A stretch of DNA of 64,000 nt from Escherichia coli (GTDB taxonomy: Bacteria; Pseudomonadota; Gammaproteobacteria; Enterobacterales; Enterobacteriaceae): the NCBI RefSeq assembly GCF_036503815.1, contig NZ_AP027764.1:682001-746000 (forward strand), read 5' to 3'. Numbering within the stretch: the first letter of the stretch is position 1; each line of letters opens with the position of its first letter. The notes below the pieces were generated by a model. The model did not search any database. It saw nothing but the letters and a program-made list of their open reading frames with translations, and had not been told where the DNA came from. A program made the position numbers and the translations under genes. Below, one piece after another: positions 1 to 8,861 of the stretch.

Positions 1-664
1 TATGGACCACAAAAAGCCGGGCAGCGCGGCAGCAAGCGGTCCCAAACTGCATTACATCAAGCAATTGCTCTCTAACCGCATGATGTTGGGCGTATTTTTC
101 GGACAATATTTTATCAACACCATCACCTGGTTCTTCCTCACCTGGTTCCCGATTTATCTGGTGCAGGAAAAAGGCATGTCGATTCTGAAAGTGGGTCTGG
201 TCGCCTCGATTCCGGCACTGTGTGGTTTTGCGGGCGGCGTGCTGGGAGGTGTCTTCTCGGATTATCTGATCAAACGCGGTTTGTCCCTGACCCTGGCACG
301 TAAGCTACCGATTGTGCTGGGAATGTTGCTGGCTTCCACCATCATCTTATGTAACTACACCAACAACACCACGCTGGTGGTCACGCTGATGGCGCTGGCT
401 TTTTTTGGCAAAGGATTTGGTGCTCTGGGCTGGCCGGTGATTTCTGACACCGCGCCGAAAGAGATTGTTGGCCTCTGCGGCGGCGTCTTTAACGTCTTTG
501 GAAATGTTGCCTCCATTGTCACTCCACTGGTGATTGGCTACCTGGTAAGTGAACTGCACTCCTTCAATGCAGCACTGGTTTTCGTGGGATGTTCAGCGCT
601 GATGGCGATGGTCTGCTACCTCTTCGTAGTTGGCGACATTAAACGTATGGAATTGCAGAAATAA
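1..664 (+). CDS. garP: GarP, galactarate/glucarate/glycerate MFS transporter (5' end outside window)
   Basis: This is the C-terminal half (about 220 residues) of a major facilitator superfamily sugar-acid importer of the inner membrane. Several hydrophobic helices are visible, for example around LVASIPALCGFAGGVLGG, and the protein ends in a short charged tail (IKRMELQK). GarP is about 444 residues long in K-12, so the first half lies upstream of the window. It imports D-galactarate, D-glucarate and D-glycerate. The stop codon is 15 bases before garL, which fits the known garPLRK operon activated by CdaR. The call rests on similarity to GarP and on the garLRK genes that follow. Confidence 0.95.
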   Translation, partial: MDHKKPGSAAASGPKLHYIKQLLSNRMMLGVFFGQYFINTITWFFLTWFPIYLVQEKGMSILKVGLVASIPALCGFAGGVLGGVFSDYLIKRGLSLTLARKLPIVLGMLLASTIILCNYTNNTTLVVTLMALAFFGKGFGALGWPVISDTAPKEIVGLCGGVFNVFGNVASIVTPLVIGYLVSELHSFNAALVFVGCSALMAMVCYLFVVGDIKRMELQK

Positions 665-679
665 GCAAAGGTATAAGCG

Positions 680-1450
680 ATGAATAACGATGTTTTCCCG
701 AATAAATTCAAAGCCGCACTGGCTGCGAAACAGGTACAAATTGGTTGCTGGTCAGCACTCTCTAACCCGATTAGCACTGAAGTTCTTGGTTTGGCTGGGT
801 TTGACTGGCTGGTGCTGGATGGCGAACATGCGCCAAACGATATCTCCACGTTTATTCCGCAGTTAATGGCCCTGAAAGGCAGCGCCAGCGCGCCAGTAGT
901 GCGAGTGCCGACCAACGAGCCGGTAATTATAAAGCGTCTTCTGGATATCGGTTTCTATAACTTCCTGATTCCTTTTGTAGAAACAAAAGAGGAAGCAGAG
1001 CAGGCGGTGGCATCAACCCGTTACCCACCGGAAGGCATTCGCGGCGTCTCCGTTTCTCACCGCGCCAATATGTTTGGCACCGTGGCGGATTATTTCGCTC
1101 AGTCGAACAAGAACATCACCATTCTGGTCCAGATAGAAAGTCAGCAGGGCGTAGATAACGTCGATGCCATTGCCGCTACCGAAGGTGTAGACGGTATCTT
1201 CGTCGGCCCCAGCGATCTGGCTGCGGCATTAGGCCATCTCGGCAATGCCTCGCACCCGGATGTACAAAAAGCAATCCAGCATATTTTTAACCGTGCCAGT
1301 GCGCACGGCAAACCCAGCGGTATCCTCGCGCCGGTCGAAGCCGATGCGCGTCGTTATCTGGAATGGGGCGCGACGTTTGTGGCTGTCGGCAGCGATCTCG
1401 GCGTCTTCCGCTCTGCCACTCAGAAACTGGCTGATACCTTTAAAAAATAA
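680..1450 (+). CDS. garL: GarL, 5-keto-4-deoxy-D-glucarate (2-dehydro-3-deoxyglucarate) aldolase
   Basis: The 256-residue protein has the usual GarL length. It is a class II (Mg-dependent) aldolase of the HpcH/HpaI family and cleaves 5-keto-4-deoxy-D-glucarate to pyruvate and tartronate semialdehyde in the cytoplasm. Family features are the [11 protein letters not shown] segment near residue 45, [11 protein letters not shown] near residue 150 (metal-binding Glu) and [14 protein letters not shown] near residue 175 (metal-binding Asp). It is the second gene of garPLRK, and its product feeds GarR. The start follows an AAGG-type ribosome site (AGCAAAGGTATAAGCG). Confidence 0.97.
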
Positions 1451-1485
1451 CCACCACCGCAACAAGAGAGATGATTGATATGACT

Positions 1486-2370
1486 ATGAAAGTTGGTTTT
1501 ATTGGCCTGGGGATTATGGGTAAACCAATGAGTAAAAACCTTCTGAAAGCAGGTTACTCGCTGGTGGTTGCTGACCGTAACCCAGAAGCTATTGCTGACG
1601 TGATTGCTGCAGGTGCAGAAACAGCTTCTACGGCTAAATCGATCGCTGAACAGTGCGACGTCATCATAACCATGCTGCCAAACTCCCCTCATGTGAAAGA
1701 GGTGGCGCTGGGTGAGAATGGCATTATTGAAGGCGCGAAGCCAGGTACAGTATTGATCGATATGAGTTCTATTGCACCGCTGGCAAGCCGTGAAATAAGC
1801 GAAGCGCTGAAAGCGAAAGGCATTGATATGCTGGACGCCCCGGTGAGCGGCGGTGAACCGAAAGCCATCGACGGTACGCTGTCAGTGATGGTGGGCGGCG
1901 ACAAGGCTATTTTCGACAAATACTATGATTTGATGAAAGCGATGGCGGGTTCCGTGGTGCATACCGGGGAAATCGGTGCAGGTAACGTCACCAAACTGGC
2001 AAATCAGGTCATTGTGGCGCTGAATATTGCCGCGATGTCAGAAGCGTTAACGCTGGCAACCAAAGCGGGCGTTAACCCGGATCTGGTGTATCAGGCAATT
2101 CGCGGTGGACTGGCGGGCAGTACCGTGCTGGATGCCAAAGCGCCGATGGTGATGGACCGCAACTTCAAGCCGGGCTTCCGTATTGATCTGCATATTAAGG
2201 ATCTGGCAAATGCGCTGGATACTTCCCACGGCGTCGGCGCGCAACTGCCGCTCACAGCTGCGGTTATGGAGATGATGCAGGCACTGCGAGCAGATGGTTT
2301 AGGAACGGCGGATCATAGCGCCCTGGCGTGCTACTACGAAAAACTGGCGAAAGTCGAAGTTACTCGCTAA
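1486..2370 (+). CDS. garR: GarR, tartronate semialdehyde reductase
   Basis: This NAD(P)H-dependent beta-hydroxyacid dehydrogenase reduces tartronate semialdehyde to D-glycerate. The N-terminal Rossmann motif GFIGLGIMGKPM lies at residues 4-15, the catalytic-region signature DAPVSGGEPKA is near residue 120, and GAGNVTKLANQ is near residue 165. Three in-frame ATGs lie close together (1471, 1480, 1486). The 1486 start gives the 294-residue K-12 form, beginning directly at the Rossmann strand. The AAGAGAG ribosome site at 1464-1470 is well spaced for 1480 or 1486 and too close for 1471. The gene follows garL by about 35 bases and is in the same operon. Confidence 0.96.
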   Translation: MKVGFIGLGIMGKPMSKNLLKAGYSLVVADRNPEAIADVIAAGAETASTAKSIAEQCDVIITMLPNSPHVKEVALGENGIIEGAKPGTVLIDMSSIAPLASREISEALKAKGIDMLDAPVSGGEPKAIDGTLSVMVGGDKAIFDKYYDLMKAMAGSVVHTGEIGAGNVTKLANQVIVALNIAAMSEALTLATKAGVNPDLVYQAIRGGLAGSTVLDAKAPMVMDRNFKPGFRIDLHIKDLANALDTSHGVGAQLPLTAAVMEMMQALRADGLGTADHSALACYYEKLAKVEVTR

Positions 2371-2377
2371 TGACGTC

Positions 2378-2448
2378 GTGCCCGGATGGCGTATTGCAAT
2401 CCGGGCCTGGAATCCAGGCCGAATAAGAGAAACGCCCTCCGGCGTCAT
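2378..2448. repeat. Degenerate REP/BIME-like palindromes between garR and garK
   Basis: The segment has nested inverted repeats of REP character: CCCGGAT...ATCCGGG at the left, then GGCCTGGAATCCAGGCC and a CGCC...GGCG arm. It lies inside the operon between the garR stop and the garK start, where such elements can stabilise the upstream mRNA. The match to the REP consensus is imperfect. Confidence 0.55.
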
Positions 2449-2466
2449 GTGGTAACAGGCATAGGT

Positions 2467-3612
2467 ATGAAAATCGTAATCGCCCCAGACTCTTATAAAG
2501 AAAGTTTATCTGCCAGCGAGGTTGCGCAGGCGATAGAAAAAGGATTTCGGGAAATTTTTCCTGATGCACAGTATGTTTCCGTTCCGGTTGCCGACGGTGG
2601 TGAAGGAACGGTGGAAGCCATGATTGCAGCCACCCAGGGGGCTGAACGTCACGCCTGGGTTACAGGGCCGCTGGGCGAGAAAGTGAATGCCAGTTGGGGG
2701 ATCTCCGGCGATGGCAAAACCGCGTTTATCGAAATGGCGGCGGCCAGTGGGCTGGAACTGGTACCTGCGGAAAAACGCGATCCACTTGTGACCACTTCAC
2801 GCGGTACTGGCGAGTTAATCCTGCAGGCGCTGGAGAGCGGCGCGACAAACATTATTATCGGCATTGGCGGCAGCGCCACCAACGACGGCGGCGCAGGCAT
2901 GGTGCAGGCGCTGGGGGCGAAATTATGCGATGCCAACGGCAATGAAATTGGTTTTGGCGGCGGTAGCCTTAATACTCTGAATGATATTGATATTTCCGGC
3001 CTCGATCCGCGCTTAAAAGATTGTGCTATTCGCGTCGCTTGTGATGTCACCAATCCGCTGGTGGGCGATAACGGCGCATCGCGCATCTTTGGCCCACAAA
3101 AGGGAGCCAGTGAAGCGATGATTGTCGAGCTGGACAATAACCTCTCTCACTATGCCGATGTCATTAAAAAAGCGCTGCATGTTGATGTGAAAGATGTCCC
3201 CGGCGCAGGAGCTGCGGGCGGTATGGGCGCGGCGCTGATGGCGTTTCTTGGTGCGGAACTGAAAAGTGGTATTGAAATCGTCACGACGGCGCTGAATCTG
3301 GAGGAACATATTCACGATTGTACGCTGGTGATCACCGGTGAAGGGCGTATTGACAGCCAGAGTATACACGGCAAGGTTCCGATTGGCGTCGCAAACGTGG
3401 CGAAAAAGTACCATAAACCGGTGATTGGCATTGCGGGTAGCCTGACCAATGATGTTGGCGTTGTACATCAGCATGGCATTGATGCGGTCTTCAGCGTATT
3501 GACCAGTATTGGTACGTTGGACGAAGCATTCCGCGGGGCTTATGACAATATTTACCGTGCTTCACGTAATATCGCCGCGACACTGGCGATTGGAATGCGC
3601 AACGCGGGGTGA
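2467..3612 (+). CDS. garK: GarK, glycerate 2-kinase
   Basis: The 381-residue cytoplasmic glycerate kinase converts D-glycerate to 2-phosphoglycerate, the last step of galactarate/glucarate use before glycolysis. It starts with the family signature MKIVIAPDSYKESLSA and carries PVADGGEGTVEA near residue 45, IGGSATNDGGAGMVQALG near residue 135 and TGEGRIDSQS near residue 290. The start is at MKIVIAPDS because it gives the normal family length. The frame stays open 27 codons further upstream through the REP-like DNA, which is unlikely to be translated. It is the last gene of garPLRK. Its final codons and stop overlap the rnpB promoter. Confidence 0.97.
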   Translation: MKIVIAPDSYKESLSASEVAQAIEKGFREIFPDAQYVSVPVADGGEGTVEAMIAATQGAERHAWVTGPLGEKVNASWGISGDGKTAFIEMAAASGLELVPAEKRDPLVTTSRGTGELILQALESGATNIIIGIGGSATNDGGAGMVQALGAKLCDANGNEIGFGGGSLNTLNDIDISGLDPRLKDCAIRVACDVTNPLVGDNGASRIFGPQKGASEAMIVELDNNLSHYADVIKKALHVDVKDVPGAGAAGGMGAALMAFLGAELKSGIEIVTTALNLEEHIHDCTLVITGEGRIDSQSIHGKVPIGVANVAKKYHKPVIGIAGSLTNDVGVVHQHGIDAVFSVLTSIGTLDEAFRGAYDNIYRASRNIAATLAIGMRNAG

Positions 3613-3637
3613 CAAGGGCGCGCAAACCCTCTATACT
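3609..3637 (+). promoter_or_regulatory. rnpB promoter (-35/-10)
   Basis: GTGACA (3609-3614) and TATACT (3632-3637) are separated by 17 bases, followed by a GC-rich discriminator and the mature 5' end of M1 RNA at 3645. The GC-rich discriminator is typical of stringently controlled stable-RNA promoters. The -35 element overlaps the garK stop codon (TGA at 3610-3612). Confidence 0.85.
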
Positions 3638-3644
3638 GCGCGCC

Positions 3645-4021
<377 letters not shown>

Positions 4022-4030
4022 ATTTTAACG

Positions 4031-4066
4031 AAAACCCGCCAGCGTAAACTGGCGGGTTTTTGCTTT
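4031..4066 (+). terminator. rnpB intrinsic terminator
   Basis: A GC-rich hairpin (AACCCGCCAG / CTGGCGGGTT, loop CGTAAA) is followed by TTTTTGCTTTT just after the mature 3' end of M1 RNA. Confidence 0.93.
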
Positions 4067-4080
4067 TGAGGAGGGTGGTC

Positions 4081-4177
4081 GGAAAGATGAACGTCTTATC
4101 TGGCCTACAAAACAACGAAAATTCAATATATTGCACAGAGGCAATGTAGGCCTGATAAGTGTAGCGCCTCAGGCAAT
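4081..4177. repeat. Composite REP/BIME-type repeat downstream of rnpB
   Basis: Two inverted half-elements (CTTATCTGGCCTAC and GTAGGCCTGATAAG) flank a central sequence containing CAATATATTGCA. The same layout recurs at 18557-18663, 21703-21803 and 22911-23012, so this is one member of a dispersed family of about 100 bp. The rest of the interval up to yhaC (to 4293) is AT-rich with no gene. Confidence 0.65.
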
Positions 4178-4293
4178 TTTGTGTTTATCATCAGTCTCGA
4201 ATCTGCTTCGGCAAGCTTTTACTTTTGGTGCAGACGGAAAGATGAACGAATATCTAAGCTATTAATAATAGACTTTGCAAGAAATCATTACAT

Positions 4294-5463
4294 TTATATT
4301 TCATTTAAAAGATCGTAATCATACGTATATTCTTTGCTAATAAAACGACACTCGTTGAAGCTAAATTCATCGTCTGAAAAGGAATTGTCAACAGAATCTC
4401 TCTCTTCCTCCAGGCTATTATCTGAAAGCAAGTCGTTTGAGTTAGTGTAATCTAGGTTGTAATCGACAGTATAATTAATTTCTGGATCGGTTTGGTAATC
4501 ATTTTTTTTGACGCAATCATATTCTTCAATAATTTTGTCGATATAATCATATGCTTTTTCTAATGAGAAGTCTTTCATCTCTGGTAATTTAACTTTGCTC
4601 AAATAATTGTTAATTTTTGAGGAGTTTTTATATATGCTTTTTGTTAATTCTTTTTCTAATTTGTCTGTTATATTTGCTGTTGGTATGGATTTTATAATCG
4701 CATATCTCATGATTTTTAATTGATCTTCGGTTAAATCTCCAAGCTCATTTAAACAACTTTCGACAAAGTTGATTTTTTCTCTGGAATAATCATCGCTGAT
4801 ACTTGTTAACGCTGGGGTGATTTTTAATAAAGAATTCCATGAGATAGTACCATTGTGTGTCGAACGCATAAAATTTATATTGTACATATTGGTTTTAGTA
4901 AACTTTGTTGCAAACAATGTAAAGGGATCTAAAGTCGCGTAAGCCATATGTTTATTTGAAAAATCATAACCAGTTAAATCGACGTTATGCAAGTCCAGAT
5001 AGGATAAATCTATTACGTCGCCTGCTCCAGAGCTAAAGATTACATTTAGTCTTCTGATTTCATTATAAATTTCCTTTAATGAACAATTTATGTTCATGAT
5101 GTCTGTTGAAATTTTTTTGTTATTTAACGGTTCACAAATTATAAGTTCGCAAGTATTGTCTGATCGTTGCGTTATTTGGGCATTATAACCTAAAAAGTCT
5201 ATGCGAAGAGACGAGTCATTATAAAGTATTACATTTTTTAAGTATGCTAATTCTTGTTGGAAATCACCATCGATAATACATGTCCCACCAGGTTGCAACG
5301 CGCTGATTAACGTGACCATTTGTTTAGAAGTCTGTATTAGTTTTACTACACCTGGTGCTAGTGCTTTGAGGTCATTTATTATGGGGTTTTCAGGAAGGTC
5401 ATTCATTTTTATACATACTAAATTATTACCTAAGTCATTACCTATTGATGAAACCGGGAACAT
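4294..5463 (-). CDS. yhaC: YhaC, pentapeptide-like protein of unknown function
   Basis: The 389-residue protein is recognised by position and sequence as K-12 YhaC (about 395 residues). It has no signal peptide or membrane segment. A short pentapeptide-like stretch, VIDLSYLDLHNVDLTGYDFS, lies near residues 150-170 and continues with alternating hydrophobic residues to about 195. The middle part is charged and helical. The C-terminal 65 residues are rich in Asp, Glu, Ser and Asn with clusters such as SDDEFSFNE. The gene is strikingly AT-rich compared with garK and tdc, which suggests acquisition from outside. yhaB lies 21 bases upstream on the same strand, so the two are probably cotranscribed. 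The pentapeptide segment recalls type III effectors, but no function can be assigned. Confidence 0.85.
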   Translation of the reverse strand: MFPVSSIGNDLGNNLVCIKMNDLPENPIINDLKALAPGVVKLIQTSKQMVTLISALQPGGTCIIDGDFQQELAYLKNVILYNDSSLRIDFLGYNAQITQRSDNTCELIICEPLNNKKISTDIMNINCSLKEIYNEIRRLNVIFSSGAGDVIDLSYLDLHNVDLTGYDFSNKHMAYATLDPFTLFATKFTKTNMYNINFMRSTHNGTISWNSLLKITPALTSISDDYSREKINFVESCLNELGDLTEDQLKIMRYAIIKSIPTANITDKLEKELTKSIYKNSSKINNYLSKVKLPEMKDFSLEKAYDYIDKIIEEYDCVKKNDYQTDPEINYTVDYNLDYTNSNDLLSDNSLEEERDSVDNSFSDDEFSFNECRFISKEYTYDYDLLNEI

Positions 5464-5484
5464 TATTTTATCCTTTTTAAATAA

Positions 5485-6054
5485 TCAATGAGAATCATGA
5501 TTAAAATGATCTGGTGAAAAAAAGAGAATTTGCCAACAATCTGAAACATTGTCAGTTTTATTAAAATGATTAAATTCCGTTAAGATAACTTCTTTTTGCG
5601 TGAACTTTGCGCAAAACTTAAAAATTGTCTCCTTGATACACTCCAGATCTTTTCTATTGATGGCTGAACAAGTACATTTTTCGCCAAAAGGTGAAAATGT
5701 GCCTACATCTAAAGTTTGTATTATATAATCATCATTTACTCCTGTAGAAATATCTATGATGAATGGACTTCTATTTTCCGGTTGGATTCGGATCATTACA
5801 GAAGAAACATCACCTTTATAGACATTCAATGCAGTAATTGCAGATAATATTCTCCGCAATTCATTGCTTATGCTGTAAATTTCATTAACGTCATTTGTCG
5901 ATATAATCTCGGCAAATTTTATTTTTACCTTCCAATAATCAATGTTTCTATTATAAGTGTTAACAGTTTCGTACATTGGTGGTATCGAAGGGGGTAAAAA
6001 ATGTGAAACCGAATAACCTTTCATTGATGCCTGCCTTGTCATCATGACAAACAA
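5485..6054 (-). CDS. yhaB: YhaB, uncharacterised protein
   Basis: The 189-residue soluble protein is encoded upstream of yhaC and assigned to K-12 yhaB by position and size. No domain is recognised. It is AT-rich and has several Cys residues in the second half, including CTCSAINRKDLEC around residues 138-150. The start used (MFVMMTRQ) has another in-frame Met (MKGYSVSHF, residue 11) close by, and the ribosome site does not decide clearly between them. The 208 bases upstream (6055-6262) separate it from tdcR and probably hold its promoter, but no convincing element was found. Confidence 0.75.
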   Translation of the reverse strand: MFVMMTRQASMKGYSVSHFLPPSIPPMYETVNTYNRNIDYWKVKIKFAEIISTNDVNEIYSISNELRRILSAITALNVYKGDVSSVMIRIQPENRSPFIIDISTGVNDDYIIQTLDVGTFSPFGEKCTCSAINRKDLECIKETIFKFCAKFTQKEVILTEFNHFNKTDNVSDCWQILFFSPDHFNHDSH

Positions 6055-6262
6055 TAATCAATGCTTATTTTCCTTGCACGGTTCGCTCACAACTATCAAA
6101 AAACGCTCAATTACCCGGCATTACAGTCAACGAAGCAAAATTCTGTGGTCTACAACGATGTAAAGCACAACGAAAATCCTCCTTGTTCTCTTATTCTGAT
6201 CGTATAGCGATGAACATCAATTATTCGTTTTGTGATCATCAACACAAAATGCTATTTAGTAA

Positions 6263-6637
6263 CTATGGTGACAGTAGAAACGAGGGGAAACGATTGCATT
6301 CACAAAATGACGTCCTGTAAGAAGGGTGAAAGTTGATGTTAATCAATTGTTCGAGATGATCAATATCTGTATTCGAAATTTTAAAACATTGATAAAATAA
6401 ATGTTTGCCCTCCAACAAATAGCGAGAAAAAATGTGACGTGCCGCATTATTTATCGCTGAAAATGATTTATTTATAATAAAATTTGATAACTTGCTCATA
6501 AAATTTAACTCAAAATTTGCCTGGTAATTATCCGCTAATTGCTTGAAATATGGTCGCAGTTGCTTTTTTTTATTAACCACATAACGAATGATGTTATCGC
6601 CATAAAATATGGTTATCCCTGTCATTTTTTTTGACAA
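6263..6637 (-). CDS. tdcR: TdcR, probable threonine dehydratase operon activator, divergent from tdcA
   Basis: A 124-residue reading frame is transcribed away from tdcA and ends 177 bases before the tdcA start. In K-12 the small activator gene tdcR lies at this place and orientation, and is needed for full anaerobic tdcABC expression. The protein is basic and hydrophobic, with KKKQLRPYFKQLADNYQANF near residues 23-42 and no recognisable HTH. Published TdcR lengths differ from 124 residues, so the exact start or the C-terminal end (RFPSFLLSP) may differ here. The AT-rich composition matches yhaB and yhaC. Identity rests mainly on position. Confidence 0.65.
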   Translation of the reverse strand: MSKKMTGITIFYGDNIIRYVVNKKKQLRPYFKQLADNYQANFELNFMSKLSNFIINKSFSAINNAARHIFSRYLLEGKHLFYQCFKISNTDIDHLEQLININFHPSYRTSFCECNRFPSFLLSP

Positions 6638-6734
6638 AAATCAGGGTTTATGCTGATTTATATACTTTAACTTATTGATATATAAGAATATTTAATTGAT
6701 ACAGTGATGTCCAAAAAAGTATTGAAAGTTAATT

Positions 6735-6750
6735 TGTGAGTGGTCGCACA
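6735..6750 (+). promoter_or_regulatory. CRP-binding site of the tdc promoter
   Basis: TGTGAGTGGTCGCACA matches the CRP half-site arrangement TGTGA-N6-TCACA at nine of ten core positions. It lies about 65 bases before the tdcA start. The tdc operon is known to need cAMP-CRP, with IHF, TdcA and TdcR. The surrounding 6638-6813 interval is the tdcR/tdcA divergent control region. Confidence 0.85.
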
Positions 6751-6813
6751 TATCCTGTTCATTTCATTTTGATACACTTCATGCCGTCAATGAGGTTATT
6801 AACGTAGGTAGTT

Positions 6814-7752
6814 ATGAGCACTATTCTTCTTCCGAAAACGCAGCATCTGGTAGTCTTTCAGGAAGTCATTAGAAGTGGCTCTATCGGCTCGGCTGCAAAA
6901 GAATTAGGGTTAACTCAACCCGCCGTCAGTAAAATCATTAACGATATTGAAGACTATTTTGGTGTGGAATTAGTGGTGCGGAAAAATACCGGTGTAACAT
7001 TAACACCTGCCGGTCAATTGTTACTTTCCCGTTCCGAATCCATTACCCGTGAAATGAAAAATATGGTGAATGAGATAAGCGGTATGTCTTCTGAGGCGGT
7101 GGTGGAAGTCTCGTTTGGTTTTCCTTCATTGATTGGTTTTACTTTTATGTCCGGGATGATCAACAAGTTCAAAGAGGTGTTCCCGAAAGCGCAGGTTTCT
7201 ATGTATGAAGCGCAACTGTCTTCGTTCCTACCGGCAATCCGCGACGGTCGCCTGGATTTTGCGATTGGTACGTTAAGCGCAGAAATGAAGCTTCAGGATT
7301 TACATGTTGAGCCGCTGTTCGAGTCCGAGTTTGTGCTGGTAGCCAGTAAGTCCCGAACATGCACCGGCACCACCACGCTGGAGTCGTTGAAGAACGAACA
7401 GTGGGTGTTGCCACAAACCAATATGGGGTACTACAGCGAGCTGCTCACCACGTTACAAAGAAATGGCATCAGTATTGAAAACATCGTTAAAACCGACTCA
7501 GTCGTGACAATTTATAATCTTGTTCTCAATGCTGATTTCTTAACTGTAATTCCTTGTGATATGACTTCACCTTTTGGTTCTAATCAATTTATTACTATTC
7601 CGGTTGAAGAAACATTACCTGTGGCACAATATGCCGCGGTATGGTCGAAAAATTATCGTATTAAAAAAGCAGCATCGGTTTTGGTGGAATTAGCCAAAGA
7701 GTATTCATCTTATAATGGGTGTAGACGAAGGCAATTAATTGAAGTTGGTTAG
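6814..7752 (+). CDS. tdcA: TdcA, LysR-type activator of the tdc operon
   Basis: The 312-residue LysR-family transcription activator is the first gene of the operon it controls. The N-terminal winged HTH (residues 10-65) contains GSIGSAAKELGLTQPAVSKI, followed by the linker helix and a periplasmic-binding-protein-like effector domain to the C-terminus. It activates anaerobic use of threonine and serine. The start follows a weak ribosome site (GTAGGTAGTT). A small hairpin (CACCTG...CAGGTG, 7783-7803) lies in the tdcA-tdcB gap and could be a processing or stability element. Confidence 0.97.
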   Translation: MSTILLPKTQHLVVFQEVIRSGSIGSAAKELGLTQPAVSKIINDIEDYFGVELVVRKNTGVTLTPAGQLLLSRSESITREMKNMVNEISGMSSEAVVEVSFGFPSLIGFTFMSGMINKFKEVFPKAQVSMYEAQLSSFLPAIRDGRLDFAIGTLSAEMKLQDLHVEPLFESEFVLVASKSRTCTGTTTLESLKNEQWVLPQTNMGYYSELLTTLQRNGISIENIVKTDSVVTIYNLVLNADFLTVIPCDMTSPFGSNQFITIPVEETLPVAQYAAVWSKNYRIKKAASVLVELAKEYSSYNGCRRRQLIEVG

Positions 7753-7850
7753 TTATTTGTTTTTATTTAAACATAAATAATCCACCTGTCTGTTTTGCAG
7801 GTGTCGGTTACGGTTACCTACATATTTAATTCAGGCTAAGAGGTTTTATA

Positions 7851-8840
7851 ATGCATATTACATACGATCTCCCGGTTGCTATTGATGACATCATTGAAGC
7901 AAAACAACGACTGGCTGGGCGAATTTATAAAACAGGCATGCCTCGCTCCAACTATTTTAGTGAACGTTGCAAAGGTGAAATATTCCTCAAATTCGAAAAC
8001 ATGCAGCGTACCGGGTCATTTAAAATTCGTGGTGCATTTAATAAATTAAGTTCACTGACTGATGCGGAAAAACGTAAAGGTGTAGTGGCCTGCTCTGCGG
8101 GCAACCATGCGCAAGGGGTTTCGCTCTCCTGCGCGATGCTGGATATCGACGGTAAAGTGGTGATGCCAAAAGGCGCGCCGAAATCCAAAGTAGCGGCAAC
8201 GTGCGACTACTCCGCTGAAGTTGTTCTGCACGGCGACAACTTTAACGACACTATCGCTAAAGTGAGCGAAATTGTCGAAACGGAAGGCCGTATTTTTATC
8301 CCACCTTATGATGATCCGAAAGTGATTGCTGGTCAGGGAACGATTGGCCTGGAAATTATGGAAGATCTCTATGATGTCGATAATGTGATTGTGCCAATTG
8401 GCGGTGGCGGTTTAATTGCTGGTATTGCGGTAGCGATTAAATCAATTAACCCGACTATTCGTGTTATTGGCGTACAGTCAGAAAACGTTCACGGCATGGC
8501 GGCTTCTTTCCACTCCGGAGAAATAACCACGCACCGAACTACCGGCACCCTGGCGGATGGTTGTGATGTCGCCCGCCCGGGTAATTTAACTTACGAAATC
8601 GTTCGTGAATTAGTCGATGACATCGTGCTGGTCAGCGAAGACGAAATCAGAAACAGTATGATTGCCTTAATTCAGCGCAATAAAGTCGTCACCGAAGGCG
8701 CAGGCGCTCTGGCATGTGCTGCATTATTAAGCGGTAAATTAGACCAATATATTCAAAACAGAAAAACCGTCAGTATTATTTCCGGCGGCAATATCGATCT
8801 TTCTCGCGTCTCTCAAATCACCGGTTTCGTTGACGCTTAA
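7851..8840 (+). CDS. tdcB: TdcB, catabolic L-threonine/L-serine dehydratase
   Basis: The 329-residue PLP enzyme deaminates threonine to 2-oxobutanoate (and serine to pyruvate) and is the AMP-activated catabolic form. The PLP lysine is K58 in GSFKIRGAFNK, the phosphate-binding loop GGGGLIAG is near residue 183, and SAGNHAQG is the family signature near residue 83. It lacks the C-terminal ACT regulatory domains of biosynthetic IlvA, as expected for TdcB. TdcC supplies the substrate; TdcE uses the 2-oxobutanoate. Confidence 0.98.
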   Translation: MHITYDLPVAIDDIIEAKQRLAGRIYKTGMPRSNYFSERCKGEIFLKFENMQRTGSFKIRGAFNKLSSLTDAEKRKGVVACSAGNHAQGVSLSCAMLDIDGKVVMPKGAPKSKVAATCDYSAEVVLHGDNFNDTIAKVSEIVETEGRIFIPPYDDPKVIAGQGTIGLEIMEDLYDVDNVIVPIGGGGLIAGIAVAIKSINPTIRVIGVQSENVHGMAASFHSGEITTHRTTGTLADGCDVARPGNLTYEIVRELVDDIVLVSEDEIRNSMIALIQRNKVVTEGAGALACAALLSGKLDQYIQNRKTVSIISGGNIDLSRVSQITGFVDA

Positions 8841-8861
8841 TTAATTCGTTGAGGATAGGAT

